DNA of 64,000 bases from Bryoerythrophyllum caledonicum (taxonomy: Eukaryota; Streptophyta; Bryopsida; Pottiales; Pottiaceae). The position numbers and the translations under genes are program-made. Positions 35,546 to 47,361 of this stretch are shown here, piece by piece. The DNA lies in the NCBI GenBank assembly GCA_963971425.1, contig OZ020517.1, positions 23,818,462 to 23,882,461 of the forward strand. Direction: 5' to 3'. Position 1 is the stretch's first letter; every line of letters starts with the position of its first letter. Below the pieces are notes generated by a model. The model worked only from the letters and a program-made list of their open reading frames with translations, was not told the DNA's origin and searched no databases.

Positions 35546-35716
35546 TCCATGGATTAGAAACAGCCTACGTGAACTTTTCTAGAATAAAACCGTAGGATCT
35601 TCTTCTAAACTTATATGAGATGATGTGGTAATTTTTTGGTGGAATGGGACCGTAGGGATTGAAGGAGAGAATTGCAGTCAAAGTGAAAACTTTTGTCCCC
35701 GTCCTTTAAGGGTTAC
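35546..35716. mobile_element. Truncated short TTAA-family MITE
   Basis: It matches the inside and right end of the 225-bp MITE family (ATGAGATGATGTGG core, GTCCTTTAAGGGTTA end) but lacks a left end. It interrupts the third trihelix copy. Confidence 0.65.
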
Positions 35717-36434
35717 AGCCAGGGTAATTGCAAATGCTGAAAGAAGTAAGTGATTGACTTTTTGGTAACTTTTTTTTGCCTCTTTCCTCTGCTTTGATTT
35801 TTACAGAATTGCCTTTCTGCATGATTGTGAAAACAGTACAGTAACTGAATTGGTTGTGGTGATTTTTTTTCCTTTAATAACATAATCCTTAGGCCGGAAT
35901 CAAAGTCAGTCCTGACTCTCCTTCTGTGCAGTCTTGAGTTTGACGGAATGCCTTCGGAAATGAGTCAAAGGAAAAATAATATTATAGGTTATGTTTTTGT
36001 GTAGTTTTATTATTGGAAATTTCTACTGTTCAAGTGTTGGGTCAAGCCTGCTACGCTCAAGGAAGAAGCAATTCCGTCAACCCTTAAACGTCAGTCGAAA
36101 ATCGTATATACAGGACCGTATTTTCAAATGTAGGATACAGAAAATGTATTGTAGTTCAGCCAGATTTACACCTTTGAATTGAAGAATCTTCAACTAACAT
36201 CTTTCATTTGGGAGTCATTTCAATATCTAAAACTTATCATGGTCAAATACAACACTGTACATGTAGAATATGGTGGCCACCGTCGGCGCCTTCATACGTT
36301 TAAGGGTTAACCGCTCTGGCAATTGGCTGGTGTTCGTTGGTGGATATGTATTTGTCAGGTACATGTGTCATCATGTATGCATGTGCATGTACATGGTCGT
36401 ATATGGCGTCGTGTATTTGGTTGTATTTTGTTGC
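35717..36434. other. Gene-free stretch
   Basis: No gene. About 36,165-36,290 (GTGGCCACCGTCGG end) is paralogous to 42,725-42,850. The rest is unremarkable. Confidence 0.5.
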
Positions 36435-36658
36435 TTCTTTTACGAAAGGGACCAAGTGTCCATGCAGGGGACAAGTTTTTCACTTTGACTACAATTATCT
36501 TTCAATGCATATGGTAAAAAATCACAAAACTTTTACCACATCATCTCATATAAGTTAAGAAGAAGATCCTACGATTACATCCTCAAAAAGTTTGTATAGG
36601 CAGTTGTTCATCAATGGAGTAGAGGGTCTTATAAATTGTTGTGTTTCTTTAGGGTTAA
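36435..36658. mobile_element. Short TTAA-family MITE, decayed left end
   Basis: Reverse orientation relative to the copy that follows; the two form an inverted pair around the shared TTAA at 36,655-36,658 (AGGG-TTAA-CCCC). Confidence 0.65.
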
Positions 36659-38207
36659 CCCCTAAAGAATAAAGGGATTTTAGAGGAATTTGTACTCCAT
36701 GGATTAAAAACCGCCTATACAAACTTTTTGAGGATGTAACTATAGGATCTTCTTCATAACTTATATGAGATGATGTGGTGAACGTTTTGTGATTTTTGAC
36801 TGTACAGTACCCTCATACAAGTATACGTACTTTTTGCTTTTGTACGTTTCCACACTACACTGCTGCCAACTTTGGCACCGTCCTGAGGGCTAAAAATTTG
36901 TCAATTTACCATGAAATTTTTGGCACAAGATCACTTCTATGTTGAAAACATGTGTGCCAAATTTCAAGGCCAGAAGATTTATACAAAAAAAGATATCCAA
37001 AATTTACCAACATGGGGTAGCTCTAAGAAAAGTTTCACAGCTGCCAACTTTGACACCCTTCCAAGGATTGAAAGAATTTTTTTTGCCCATGTAATTTTTA
37101 GCATGAGACGACCTCTATGTGGATTATATGTGCGAAAAATTTCAAGTCCAAAAGATCCACACAATTAAAACTACATCAAAAGCTAGCAACATGTGTAGTT
37201 GTGAGAATCATTTCACTCCTAGCCGACTTTGACACACTCCCAAGGATTGGATTTTTTGGTATTTTCCCATGAAATTTTTGACATGAGACTATCTCTATGT
37301 TGATCACATGCGTGCCAAATTTGAAGGCCAAAATGTCTACATATAAAAGGATTTTTGAGATCTACCAACATGTATAATTGTGAGAAACATTTCACTGCTG
37401 CCAACTTTGACACCCTCCTAAGGATTCAATTTTTTTTTTTTTCCTATGATATTCAGGACATAAGACCATATCTATCTTGATTATACATGTGCTTAATTTC
37501 TAGTCCAAAAAACCCACAAAAGAAAAGAAACAAATCTAAATCTACCAACATGTGTAGTTGTGAGAAACAATCAGCGAAAGCATTTCACTATTGTCAACTT
37601 TGGCACCCTCCCTAGGTCGGAAAAATTATTAATTGACCATGAAATTTTTGACACAAGATCACCTTCATGTTGATAATATGTGTGCCAAATTCAAGGCCAT
37701 AAGATGAATACAAAAAACCATCTTCAAAATCTACCAAAATATGTAGCTACGAGAAACAATTTTGAATATCCTTTTTTCTATTCATCATGTGGCCTTGGAA
37801 TTTGGCACACTTATTATATACATAGAGGTGGTCTCATGCTAAAAACTCCATGGGCAAAATAAATTCTTTCAATCCTTAGGAGGGTGTCAAAGTTGGTTAG
37901 CTGTGAATGGCTCACAACTACACATCTTGGTAGATTTTGAATATCCTTTTTTATATTTATCTTCTAGCCTTGAAATTTGGCACACATGTTGTCAACATAA
38001 AGGTGATCTTGTTCCAAAAATTTCATGCTAAATTGACAATTTTTCAGCCCTCAAGAGGGTGCCAAAGTTGGCAGCAATGTAGTGTGGAAACGTACAAAAT
38101 CAAAAAAGTACGTATACTTGTGTGAGGGTACTGTACATATTGATAGATAATTGTAGTCAAAGTGAAAAAAATTGTCCCCCGCACAAACATTTGGTCCTTT
38201 ATAGGGT
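36655..38207. mobile_element. Short TTAA-family MITE split by a TA element
   Basis: Left end TTAA-CCCCTAAAG; right end TTTGGTCCTTTATAGGG with a decayed TTAA. Removing the insertion at 36,805-38,133 and one TA leaves about 224 bp, the standard short-form length. Confidence 0.75.
36805..38133. mobile_element. 1.3 kb TA-flanked element with internal direct and inverted repeats
   Basis: Ends are TA-CAGTACCCTCATACAAG and CTTGTGTGAGGGTACTG-TA; inverted similarity continues for about 65 bp to TGTAGTGTGGAAACGTAC. A TA duplication and CAGT start fit the pogo/Tc1-mariner group (inference). Inside, a unit of about 170-190 bp beginning CTGCCAACTTTGRCACC occurs five times forward (from 36,866, 37,043, 37,218, 37,397 and 37,587), then twice inverted (to about 37,915 and 38,070). 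No transposase. Confidence 0.8.
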
Positions 38208-38815
38208 AGTGCATCTACAGCAGGAAGCACTACATAATGGAAAGCTCCAATACATGTTCATGGAGTTTGTAATCCACCATATATACACATCCAATACAAA
38301 ATAATGAACTAGTCACAAGTGATTTTAAGTGAAGTGGATACTAAATATTACTGTTTATTCTTGAAAATCATCTAAAATTAGCAATTGTGTAGAAATTAGA
38401 GAGCCCTCCAAATTTTAATTATTCTAGTGTCCTCTTTCAACTTCATTCATTGATGAGTGTCAATTCTACAATGTGTTTGAGGCTTGGCAATGCACAGTGG
38501 GATGCCCATAATTTTATAGGATTTTATGAATGGCGAGGAACATTGGAGGTTGAGTCTTGGTGGCGGGTAATGTTTGCATACTTGTACAAAGAATCCATAG
38601 TGGTTTACAATGTGCATTTCTCGATTGAAGTCTAAATGATATTGGTCTAACACCCTATGGTACTTGCTTGATATAGAGGTGCTTATGTTCTAAAAGAGTA
38701 AAATTACAAGGTTAGGGATTTCTTTGAAAACTTACAATATCTTAATTTAGAAAGCTTTGGTTTAAGATTGGAGTTATTCATTTATTTCAAGAATTCACCT
38801 TTTACTAATCATTTG
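38208..38815. other. Gene-free stretch
   Basis: AT-rich; a 61-codon open frame near 38,450-38,635 has no recognisable feature. No repeats noticed. Confidence 0.5.
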
Positions 38816-39236
38816 TTAACTCCTAAATGACCAAGATTCCCCTTGGGGGGCTCTTGCATGTTTGGGCTCGTTCCTACTGTGTCAATATAAAACATTATTT
38901 TTTGAAATATTTACTGTAGATGGACATTACTAAAAATTTTGTGTGAGTCCAATTTTTTCTTTATGTGAGTCCAAATTGGACACCAAGTGAAGTCAAAGTT
39001 TGTTGATCCACTAAACACACGGAACAAAATAAACCGTTTTCACTACTTCAAACACTATAATTCTTCAATCCGTGCGGTCAAAGTGTATGAAATTTCGTCA
39101 GTGTGTTACCTAATAAGTCTCAATTGAGATACTACACTACAGTTAAAACTAGAAATATAAGTTTTTTTTTCTTCCTTACTCATTGCACTAAAATGAGCAG
39201 TTTTAAAGTGTTTTTGGTGAGAAATTTCGGGGTTAA
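38816..39236. mobile_element. TTAA-flanked element, internally deleted (about 420 bp)
   Basis: Left end TTAA-CTCCTAAATGACCAAG, right end AAATTTCGGGG-TTAA. The interior carries the family phrase for the ends (CACTACTTCAAACACTATA) but lacks the middle of the long form. Confidence 0.75.
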
Positions 39237-39996
39237 ATTCATGAAAGATGTATTCAATCAACACCAAACTTTGATTATAATTGGATAGGAATATGAATCT
39301 GAAAGGAGGTAATAAGGTATCTAGGTCTTTGTGGCATAAACAGTAGCTCTACCCTCAACAAACTTGTTGATACTTGTCAATATGGCTCTTGTTATTCTTC
39401 TTCTTTTAGCTGAAATGAGAAGTTTATTCACTGCAAAGGTAAGGGATCCATAACAAAGGTTATATGGTGGCTTTTTCACAACTTGAGATACTACTTAAAG
39501 AAGAAAACATAAGGTATTTAGAGTGCAAAAACCATTAGTTGTGATTAAATTTTTGTTGTCAATGTATATATCCGCTTCTTTTCCTATTTATTTCACTATG
39601 ATTGGTTATAAACACGGACACAACATTTGCTTAACATTATAGATACAATAAATCATAAGGTTTATGATATTGGGTATTTTAGAAATGTATATATTGGAAC
39701 ATCAATGTATTGTATATTCCAAAGAGGAATATACAATAAAAACATACAATATTTTTATTTGCACGATAAGATTATATGTAAACATGGATATATTAAACGT
39801 TTTTAGAATAAAAATTGAGTTTGTAGTTAAATCAACACTGGAAAAAAGAATATGAAAAATATTTATGAACATATCTTTAAAACGATTAGGAAAGAAGGAA
39901 AAGAATGGCGACAATAGATTCCAATCACAACATTTTTAAAAATGTTTCATTCTCACACTCCACACCTTCTTTAATCACCTAAACACTAAGTATACT
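39237..39996. other. Gene-free AT-rich stretch
   Basis: Nothing recognised on either strand. Confidence 0.5.
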
Positions 39997-40360
39997 GTAG
40001 GTGAACTCTAGTTTGGCATTTATTAATTAGAAAAATGCTTGCCGAATTTAGTGGGAAAATATTCAATGAAATTGTTGAAATTAGAGAAACTATATATTTG
40101 CAGATTTTGTCCCATTGGAAGACATCGTAGTGTGTGGGGCTTGGAAAAGTCTCCCTTCAAGGTTGGGCATGCATGGAGGCTTTGATTTAGAACCCCAAGG
40201 TCTTGGGTTCAAACCCCACGGTTGTCAAATGTGCTAAATACAGTAAAATGTGATTTCTTGCCAAAAATCATAAATTTATTTTTATTTTGGATGCCGAATG
40301 GCCTTTACTCACTTTAATTAATTATTCGGCATGGAGGTGCCAAACTAGAGGTTCACCTAC
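39997..40360. mobile_element. MITE with GTAGGTGAAC termini
   Basis: GTAGGTGAACTCTAGTTTGG at the left is the near-perfect inverse of the right end, with CCAAACTAGAGGTTCACC. A related element is at 62,331-62,700. Inside, GGTTCAAACCCCAC near 40,209 resembles a tRNA B box. Class and target duplication are unclear. Confidence 0.65.
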
Positions 40361-40591
40361 GTAGTGGTGCAAATGAAGAAATGAAGATTCCTTGATTCTT
40401 TCATTCCTATGATGATTGGATAAAAAAATCTACTAAAATTTATTATGCATGTACACAAGCTGCAAAATATTTGTAATGACTTTGTTCCAATCCTCATGTT
40501 CTTTGGTGTCACTACTATGGTCCACCCAATTATGGTGGAACTCTCAAGTACCACCAAAAATGTTTTGGTATAAAGAACACATTTGTTCTTC

Positions 40592-40818
40592 TTAACCCCT
40601 AAAGGACCAAGACTTGTTTGTTGGAGGGACAAAACCTTTTACTCCAACCACAATATCTTTCAATCTGTCTGCTCAAAAATCCCCCCAATTTTCACCACAT
40701 CATCTCATATAAGTTTAGGAGAAGATTCTACGGCTACAATCTCAAAAAGTTCATCTCGGTTTTTCCAAAACCATGGAATAGATTTTCCTCTAAAATGCCT
40801 TGGTCCTTGAGGGGTTCA
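40592..40818. mobile_element. Short TTAA-family MITE
   Basis: TTAA-CCCCTAAAGGACCAAG at left; CTTGGTCCTTGAGGGG-TTCA at right (TTAA changed in one base). It is the best-preserved short form here, 227 bp. Confidence 0.85.
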
Positions 40819-42253
40819 TACACTTAGTAAATAGGCCTTGTAGTTATAAAATTCACCTTCGAGAGGAGGACTTAAGGATGGACAAAGCTTTCGAAATCCT
40901 AGTGGCAATATCCCAACTAATGCTTGATTCATCTTGGTCTGTAGGCTCTATGCTCTATCCACTACTTCAAGAAGAAGAAGAACTCCAGTGTCCGAAGGAG
41001 ACCGGCGTGAATATAGTGTTTGTTCATTCTCTTCACTAAGCAGATGGCCACGGGACATAGGCTAGCGTAATAAACTACTCCCCCCTCTCGAGGATAAACA
41101 CTTTTCTACACTATATGCTTCTCTATACTAATTGCCTTAAAGACAACAGGGGTCCCCATACAACGAGGCCTTGGGACCCCCCACCATAATTGGGTTGACT
41201 ATGGTGGTAGGCACTACACCGGCAATAGGACTTGAACTCCACTACTTCAATTGTAACAATTCAACTAAAACCACAACCGTCACTAGAATGATTAACCTTT
41301 CACGCCTAAGTGGACCATGAGAGCCTGGGAGAATCTACGAGCATAGGCAGAACATCATTTACACAACCCCAGTTCATGGAAATCATTGTAGTTTGCTAAT
41401 GCCTGCATGGATTGGGGATTAAAGGGATCCATCGGAATGCTAACGAGGAACTTCAAACCCGCGAGAGACAAATGACCAATTGTGGAAAGAGTCAGAAGAG
41501 CAAAAGCACCAAAATCAACACTCCCACCCTTTAAAGGATTAATGAACTTAAACTATGTAATAGCACCGAAAGTCTTTACAAACGAGGAGCTTCAAACCCG
41601 CAAGTGACAAATAACCAATCGTGGAAAGAGTAAGAAGAGCAAAAGCACCAAAATCAACCCCGCCAGGTGTAAAATGATGAATGAACGTAGATTATGCAAT
41701 AGAGTTATCCGCAAAGTATCCAAAATCCTCAGTTTCTAACCTGTAAAATGGAAAAGCCAGGGTCGCAGAGTCCACTAGCAGGGTTTTACTATAGACCTTG
41801 AATAGAACACTAGATAGATTAGTTTTTGAGCCCCAGAATTCCCAAACTCCAGTTTGAGCCTGGCTTTTATTTTAAGCAAACTCTGACCCTTCAAGTCATG
41901 CACAACTCTAGGATTGTAGGATACATGCCAGAGTCTCATGACGTTCAATACTCTTCTTGTTTGTTTTTGGGAGATTTGTGCCATTTGTGCCATAAATAAC
42001 ACCTCCGTAAAACTGTCAAATACTGAATTTATTTCATAGGATTACTTTGCGGCTACACTCAAATCCAGGTTAGATTTTCTTTAGCATGAAAAAAAGGAGG
42101 ACAAAAGACCGGTTCCCTTTACGAATAACTCAAATAGCACCAAAAGTCTTTACAAACTTTCTATGATAGGTACACAACCCCAAAGAACACATCCAACCTA
42201 CTAACATCTTGGAATAGACACCACCACTTCCCACTTTGCTAACTTCCACACTT
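40819..42253. other. Gene-free stretch with a local tandem duplication
   Basis: No gene recognised. About 41,443-41,560 is repeated at 41,583-41,700 (AACTTCAAACCCGC onward), a tandem duplication of about 140 bp. A third fragment (AGCACCAAAAGTCTTTACAAA) is at 42,131. Confidence 0.55.
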
Positions 42254-42499
42254 TTATGACTCTTCTCGTAAGAAGTGATCCAAAGTGTCGAGGAAGTGCA
42301 ACTGCTTCATCGTCGTCAAGGTGCCGAAGCTGAAAGGCTTGTATTTGCAGGGATTGTGCAGCGCGTCCACCATGTCCGGCGCGGCGACGATGTCGATGGT
42401 GGTCAAGGGCACCCAGAAGTAGACGAGGGAGATGCGGGACTGGCTGTCGTTCACCACAGCCTGGTGCGGCACGCTCTTGTATCTCGCGGTGGTAAGAAC
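42254..42499 (-). pseudogene. C-terminal exon of a 2-oxoglutarate/Fe(II)-dependent dioxygenase
   Basis: Such enzymes hydroxylate or desaturate small molecules, often hormones or flavonoids, using iron and 2-oxoglutarate in the cytosol. Following a good acceptor (TTTTCCGCTGCAG, minus strand) come 81 residues starting VLTTARYKSVPHQAVVN. The His in SVPH is the second iron-binding His, and SRIS gives the Arg-x-Ser that holds 2-oxoglutarate. The frame ends in a normal stop at 42,254, and the length after the His suits the family. An intron just before the TARYKS region is common in plant members. The N-terminal exons, with the HxD half of the iron site, are not found in the 1.1 kb before the hAT fragment. 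It is therefore a fragment, or the end of a gene with a very long intron. Confidence 0.75.
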
Positions 42500-43187
42500 C
42501 TGCAGCGGAAAAGCGAGAGTTACAGGCGGTACAACCAGTCGACGACGACGACGACGACGACTAGGCTTCAACCATGTACTGCAAAGCAAGAGACGAACAG
42601 TTACAAGTACGACGTCCTCCGGATCAGAATCAGATGATACGATTGCAAACCATGCACTAACGTTACTACTGTTGTAGTTGTGGTAGTACTGTAAACTACA
42701 AAAAAAAATATATTAAACTTGAGCAAGCACCTTACACGTTTGGATTGAGGATTCCTCAACGAACATCTTTCTCTTGGGTCATTTCAATATCTGAACCCTA
42801 TCATGTTCAAATACAACAGCATACAAGTAGAATATTGTGGCCACCAGCGGGTCAGTATGACGTTCAACGGTGAACAAGAACAAAACTCTTGTTGGTATCT
42901 TTGGGTGACTGTACAGATAACTCTAAATTGTCGGATGATACTTGTTCCTATTCACAAAAGGTTGGAGAAGAGAGAGCTCATGAACAGTGACCTTGTAGTG
43001 TGTTGATGGCATTCTGAGGGAAAAGAAAAAGCAGAATGATGCGAAGAATGATGGTGTTTCCTTCCAGTCGCTGGATGTGAAAGAGAGGAGGGTGACATCA
43101 GCAGTAACGACTAACTGCTCTCGCCGCACCAGCACCGGACTTTCAAATTCCAAACTGCTCCCTGCAATAGATGCTTTTCTCCTCCAC

Positions 43188-43221
<34 letters not shown>

Positions 43222-43665
43222 CATAGCAGGAGAAGGAAAAGGGTGTTTTCCAGCCAAAATGTAATAAGCAAAATTTGGGCAATTACAGCAGCATCCGTAA
43301 TTATGTGACGAAAGAATGCGTGCACCCAGTTTTGATGAATCATCTGTATAATGCACAGCTAGCTCCTGCATCTGATGGTAGCTTGCAACCGAACTACTGG
43401 TTGTTGGGGGGAACAAAAAAATAATAAGAATAGTTTACCTGACATTGACCTTTACCAGTGGAAAGAAAGCAAAAGTTCCTTGTACCAGTGTCGTGAAGGG
43501 CGGTGCTATGATCCTTGGTGAACCTCCCCGGTCAGATGATGATGGTGATGATAGAGCACCTCAAAATGTACACACGAGAGCACAGTAGAAGGAAGAACGA
43601 GAGACTAGCAGCCCGCCTAAGTCTATGTGCTAAGTGCGTCCCTGTTAGTTGACGTCCTGCCAATG
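42500..43665. other. Stretch between dioxygenase exon and hAT fragment
   Basis: No convincing exon. It holds a short (ACG)n at 42,540-42,560, a piece (42,725-42,850) paralogous to 36,165-36,290, and a TAG microsatellite of about ten units at 43,190-43,220. A Leu/Tyr-rich open frame across that microsatellite is not a gene. Confidence 0.5.
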
Positions 43666-44661
43666 TTACAAAGTAGCGTTGAGGAAAATCTCGTCGGTTA
43701 GTTGATGTTCATCGCTGCCACCGTTTCCGTTCATGAACAGCTCGGCGTCCTTCTCCTCCTCGTTCGAGTAATCCCTGCGCTCCAGCTTCGTATGGGACGC
43801 GATGAAGATCATCTTCTCGGCCTTGTCCACCGCTAACCGCGAGTTGCCGTTCCGGGAAGCCCAGCGCCAGAGCGACCAGTTGTACTTGAGCCCACAGCTG
43901 GTGGCGTGGAGGAAGATCAAGCGGACGGCCACTTTCCCCAGGGACTTGTACTCGTTGAGACAAGTCTCCCACACCAAGCGCCGGCTCTGCGGATTGACAG
44001 CTCTCATGCGGCCGGTTAACGGATCGCGCTCCTTCACCTGGACGGCTTGCGCGTACAGCGGGTCGAGCCCCTCGGCGCGCCATTTCATGAGCTCCATCAG
44101 GGCGATGTGCGCTTCCTCCCGCGGCACCATCCGGGTGATCAACCGGTCCACATCCTTCTCCTGCTCACTGGTTAAGCACCGGAAGGGAGGCAGGTACTTA
44201 CCACTCGAGTCGCGCAGGAGGTACAGCGGGTCGAGGATAAACGCCGCGGACCAGGCTGGGTGGTAGTTCTTGTTGAACCGCTTCTCGATGAACTCGTACA
44301 CCGGCGTCTCGTCCTTGTCGTAATGCGCGCACCAGTCCTTCACCTTGCCCCGGAGCTCGTCCCAGAGCGGCAAGCACTGACTCACCAACGGGCGATCCAC
44401 TTCGATGTCGTTCACCATCACCTTCACGATCTTCACCAACTCCTGCACCGCTTCCAGGTCGGACCAGAAGCGCATGCTGCCCACCAGATCCGTCACGTCG
44501 CGCCGCAGCTGGTCGTCCGGGAATTGCACGCAGAACTGGTCGTCGGCCACTGTGTTCTGCAGCGCTCGTGCAGACGCCGCGATGTCGTCCAGCATCACCA
44601 GCACGTATGCGTAGTGAGGATCCGCGAACTGAGGGTCAGGCGGCGTTCGTAACAGTTTCAC
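43666..44661 (-). pseudogene. hAT transposase, C-terminal part
   Basis: An open frame of 331 residues on the minus strand matches the plant hAT transposase/DUF659 type. A region around RFNKNYHPAWSAAFILDPLY is the usual ILDP block. The C-terminal dimerisation-like part reads LGKVAVRLIFLHATSCGLKY followed by NWSLWRWASRNGNSRLAVDK. The enzyme would insert and excise hAT transposons in the nucleus. The N-terminal half, including any BED zinc finger and first catalytic Asp, is missing; the frame begins with GTG, not ATG, and similarity stops where an LRR fragment begins at 44,668. The region is clearly GC-richer than its surroundings. The remaining frame has no stop, so the truncation is probably recent or the exon is part of a larger gene. 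Confidence 0.72.
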
Positions 44662-44667
44662 GCTATC

Positions 44668-44930
44668 GTACTCTTGAAATCGGCGGGTGTGGTTCTTTCA
44701 AAGATTTTCTTCCAGTACAGTGCCTCCCTTCTTTGACGGAGTTTAAGGTTTCTAAAACGGATATTGCAATAAATTTGGTGGCTGACTCCAGCCAGTGTGT
44801 TCGACTGCGGAGATCAGAGATCTCGCGTATTTAATCCTCGGCGCTGAACAGCATGGATTTGAGCACGTTGAGATTCTTAAAAGTCTTGGAACTCTCATCA
44901 AATTATGCCCTGACAACTATGCAATGTAGG
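44668..44930 (+). pseudogene. Fragment of the leucine-rich-repeat gene
   Basis: It aligns with about 27,105-27,365 of the LRR gene: CTTGAAATCGG, CCAGTACAGTGCCT, CCAGTGTGTTCGACTGCGGA and GGATTTGAGCACGTTG recur in order. Small deletions and a stop near 44,832 break the frame. It directly abuts the truncated hAT transposase, on the opposite strand. Confidence 0.85.
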
Positions 44931-46256
44931 TATTTATGCTTTTGTAAAGTACCATGTTCGTGATCGGCATAACAAATATCAAATGAAGCAAACGGGTGCT
45001 GCAAACTCATTTCGGATGGCAAAATTTATTCTTTGTACTTTGTCAGATAACAAATTATACATCCACAAAGCTCTTACTTTCTTAAGTTGCTGATTGCAAG
45101 AGGTGACAGCCACGTACAAAGAATTTGAACTTCGATTATTCTGTTGTATCAAGCTCTCTCGTAGCAATGAATCCGTAGAAGTTATCCTTCCATTTGTACA
45201 TGTTGATATCCTCCAAGAACTGCTCGAAACCAACACCTTAAAAGTAAGACCCTGACCTAAGTGGATATCCAACTCACACACAAGAATCTAAGTCGGCACC
45301 TCTCGAACTGCAACGCTGCCTTCGAAAATCGCACATTTCCCGACATCTTGTGGGGCTTCGAGAGCCGGATGCTGGACGGTGAGGTCTAGGGCTGGAGTGG
45401 TGGCCGGGTCTTCACCATCCATATTGCGGCGTTGTGTTATCTCAAGACCAATCTCCAGATCTATACAAATGACATGAGTTTCGTCATCATTGGATCAACT
45501 GGATCTATGCAGTTTTAACTCTTGCTGTCCCACATGCCTCTCCGAAATGGGAACGCAAGCAGAACTATTGCATCAGTAAAATAACATTGACAAGGGAGTC
45601 ACATCTACTCAACATAATCTCAATGGAGGTAAAGATTCGCCATTAAGGTATGTTCTGAATGGCAAGTGAGGCACGTCAGAGCTCATAGTGCCCAAGATCG
45701 ACCTATTTCTATTGCAAATTGTGACTAAGCTGGTATTGCAAACACGTTCTACTGATCTAAAAACTAAAAAACTATGATGTACTCACTTCACTCTGACAAA
45801 GCAAGCTCCCTACTTGCTAAGAGCACTTGATTGGAGAGTAACATGGATCAATCCTTGCTTCTCTGATCACCTTGAGTGTGTTCTCTAACTCTGAAATTGG
45901 ATGCTTTAAAAGGACAACTTTGATTCAGAGTTTCATCATACATTCCATGATCGTGCAACCTTTAGTTTAAATATCGATAACACAAACTTCAGCTGCAGCC
46001 TGCTTTAAGATCAGCGGCTCCACTTGGTAATTCATAATCAGGCTAGATCATGGGATACAATCGCTGGTCATTTGGTACGTCCCTTGCCACCGCAGTAGCT
46101 TAGTAGTACCTGACCTTCGATTATATCCTGTACTCCCTCCTGCTTCTGAATTACCTAGTCGACAACCGTATCCTAGACTCAACAGATTGGACATCCCGAC
46201 GAATATAGAAATTGGACGCACCGACACTTGCGAGACTTTTAATGTGAATCCAAACA
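44931..46256. other. Stretch without an assignable gene
   Basis: On the minus strand, 45,293-45,490 is open and acidic (ending FEGSVAVREVPT), and 45,170-45,240 can be read as GFEQFLEDINMYKWKDNFYG with a nearby acceptor. Either could be exons of an unknown gene. I cannot link them or name a family. No repeats noticed. Confidence 0.4.
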
Positions 46257-46714
46257 TCAACATAATCCCGATCCGACTGCAAATGGCTTTGTTCCCTCAC
46301 CTCGTGCATCACGGTTGTATCTCGGGTCGGAATTGGTGGTCCGCTCCAGAGGTGTGTTCGGCGATTCCACTTCAGCCCCGGTCAAGCGCTTCCAGAGCGC
46401 CATGTTTTCTATCAAGCCCCAAGTGCAGGCTCCCACGAGAAACACCATGAGAGGCACAGCAGTGATTTCCAGCCACTGTAGAACGTTGTCTTCGTTTCTG
46501 GCAGCCAAGCTGAACACACCTCAGAATAACATTCATCAGCCTCCATGAGACTTGTGCAAACCCATCATATTGTAAGGATGACTGGGACTCACGTCACGGT
46601 GACGGTAACAACCATGGGAGCGGGAGCTGCTACGTCCCGGGCAGTCGCCGCCGCCTCCGGCATGATGATTGCCAAGACCGCCATGAGGAGAATCCATTTA
46701 GCGTTGGAAGCCAT
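46257..46714 (-). CDS. Small predicted secreted or membrane protein, two exons
   Basis: Exon 1 (46,714-46,593) starts with ATG and encodes a likely signal peptide, MASNAKWILLMAVLAIIM, then PEAAATARDVAAPAP. A consensus donor GTGAGT joins in phase to exon 2 (46,509-46,257) after the acceptor GTGTTCAG. Exon 2 has a hydrophobic segment, ITAVPLMVFLVGACTWGLI, probably membrane-spanning, then a polar tail. The product is 124 residues. A second possible donor (GTGAGG at 46,300-46,295) would send the tail to another exon. I do not recognise the family. The sequence upstream of its start joins the palindrome block of the duplicated unit at about 46,752, so here that block faces a different leftward gene than at 6.5 and 60.2 kb. 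Confidence 0.6.
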
Positions 46715-46751
46715 TTCTGTCTGCTCGACTCAGCAAATTACTTGTTTGAAG

Positions 46752-47340
46752 ACTTGAGCAAGGCGCACAAGCAGGGGAAAACTGAAAACAACAGAGGTAT
46801 ACTCTTCAAAGTAATACGGATATCTGCACAATACACCAAACATTACCACAGCGGTCAGCGAATTGAGCTCAAATGCGGAGAAATATTGAGAACCAATGGT
46901 GTCGATTAGGGCATGTCTATGTCCGACTGTGTTTCAGTGTCAGAGATAGTGATGCTTGCGACGCACAAACCCGCAACAATATTGGAGTCTCTTTTACAAA
47001 TAAATTTCCAAATCAAGGCATGAAAGACGCGAATACTCTGTGTCGACTCGAATCCAATCTACGACAACTAGAACTGAAGAACGTCGATGACGGAGAAAAG
47101 AACGCACTAATTAACGTCGGACTCTCCCCACTAGAGTGATCTTTCCAATACAAAACGACCTGCAGAAACCATCGGAGAGAATTGCACACAAGGAACAGAC
47201 TCTGGGCAGATCAGGACGGTGGATTCAGAACAGACCAGCTTCGAGAGGCAGCAGCTCAGAAACAAGTTTGCTTGAGCCAAGAGAACCAGGGTGATTTATA
47301 CAGTGTGATCACCTCAACACTGACAAGGGCCCCATGAGCG
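46752..47340. other. Conserved upstream region (copy D)
   Basis: From TTGAGCAAGGCGCAC at 46,752 onward this aligns with 6,882-7,470 and 60,530-61,110. The part nearer the leftward gene in those copies is absent, replaced by the membrane-protein gene. Confidence 0.65.
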
Positions 47341-47361
47341 GTGATGTTGGAAAGGCGCTAG

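Noticed and set aside
36270-36558. Overlapping Val/Tyr/Cys-rich frames near 36.3-36.5 kb
   Set aside because: No domain, three frames open at once, and the end overlaps a MITE.
42923-43416. Leu/Tyr/Thr-rich minus-strand frames as upstream exons of the dioxygenase
   Set aside because: The runs come from the TAG microsatellite, and none of the dioxygenase motifs (HxD and surroundings) is present.
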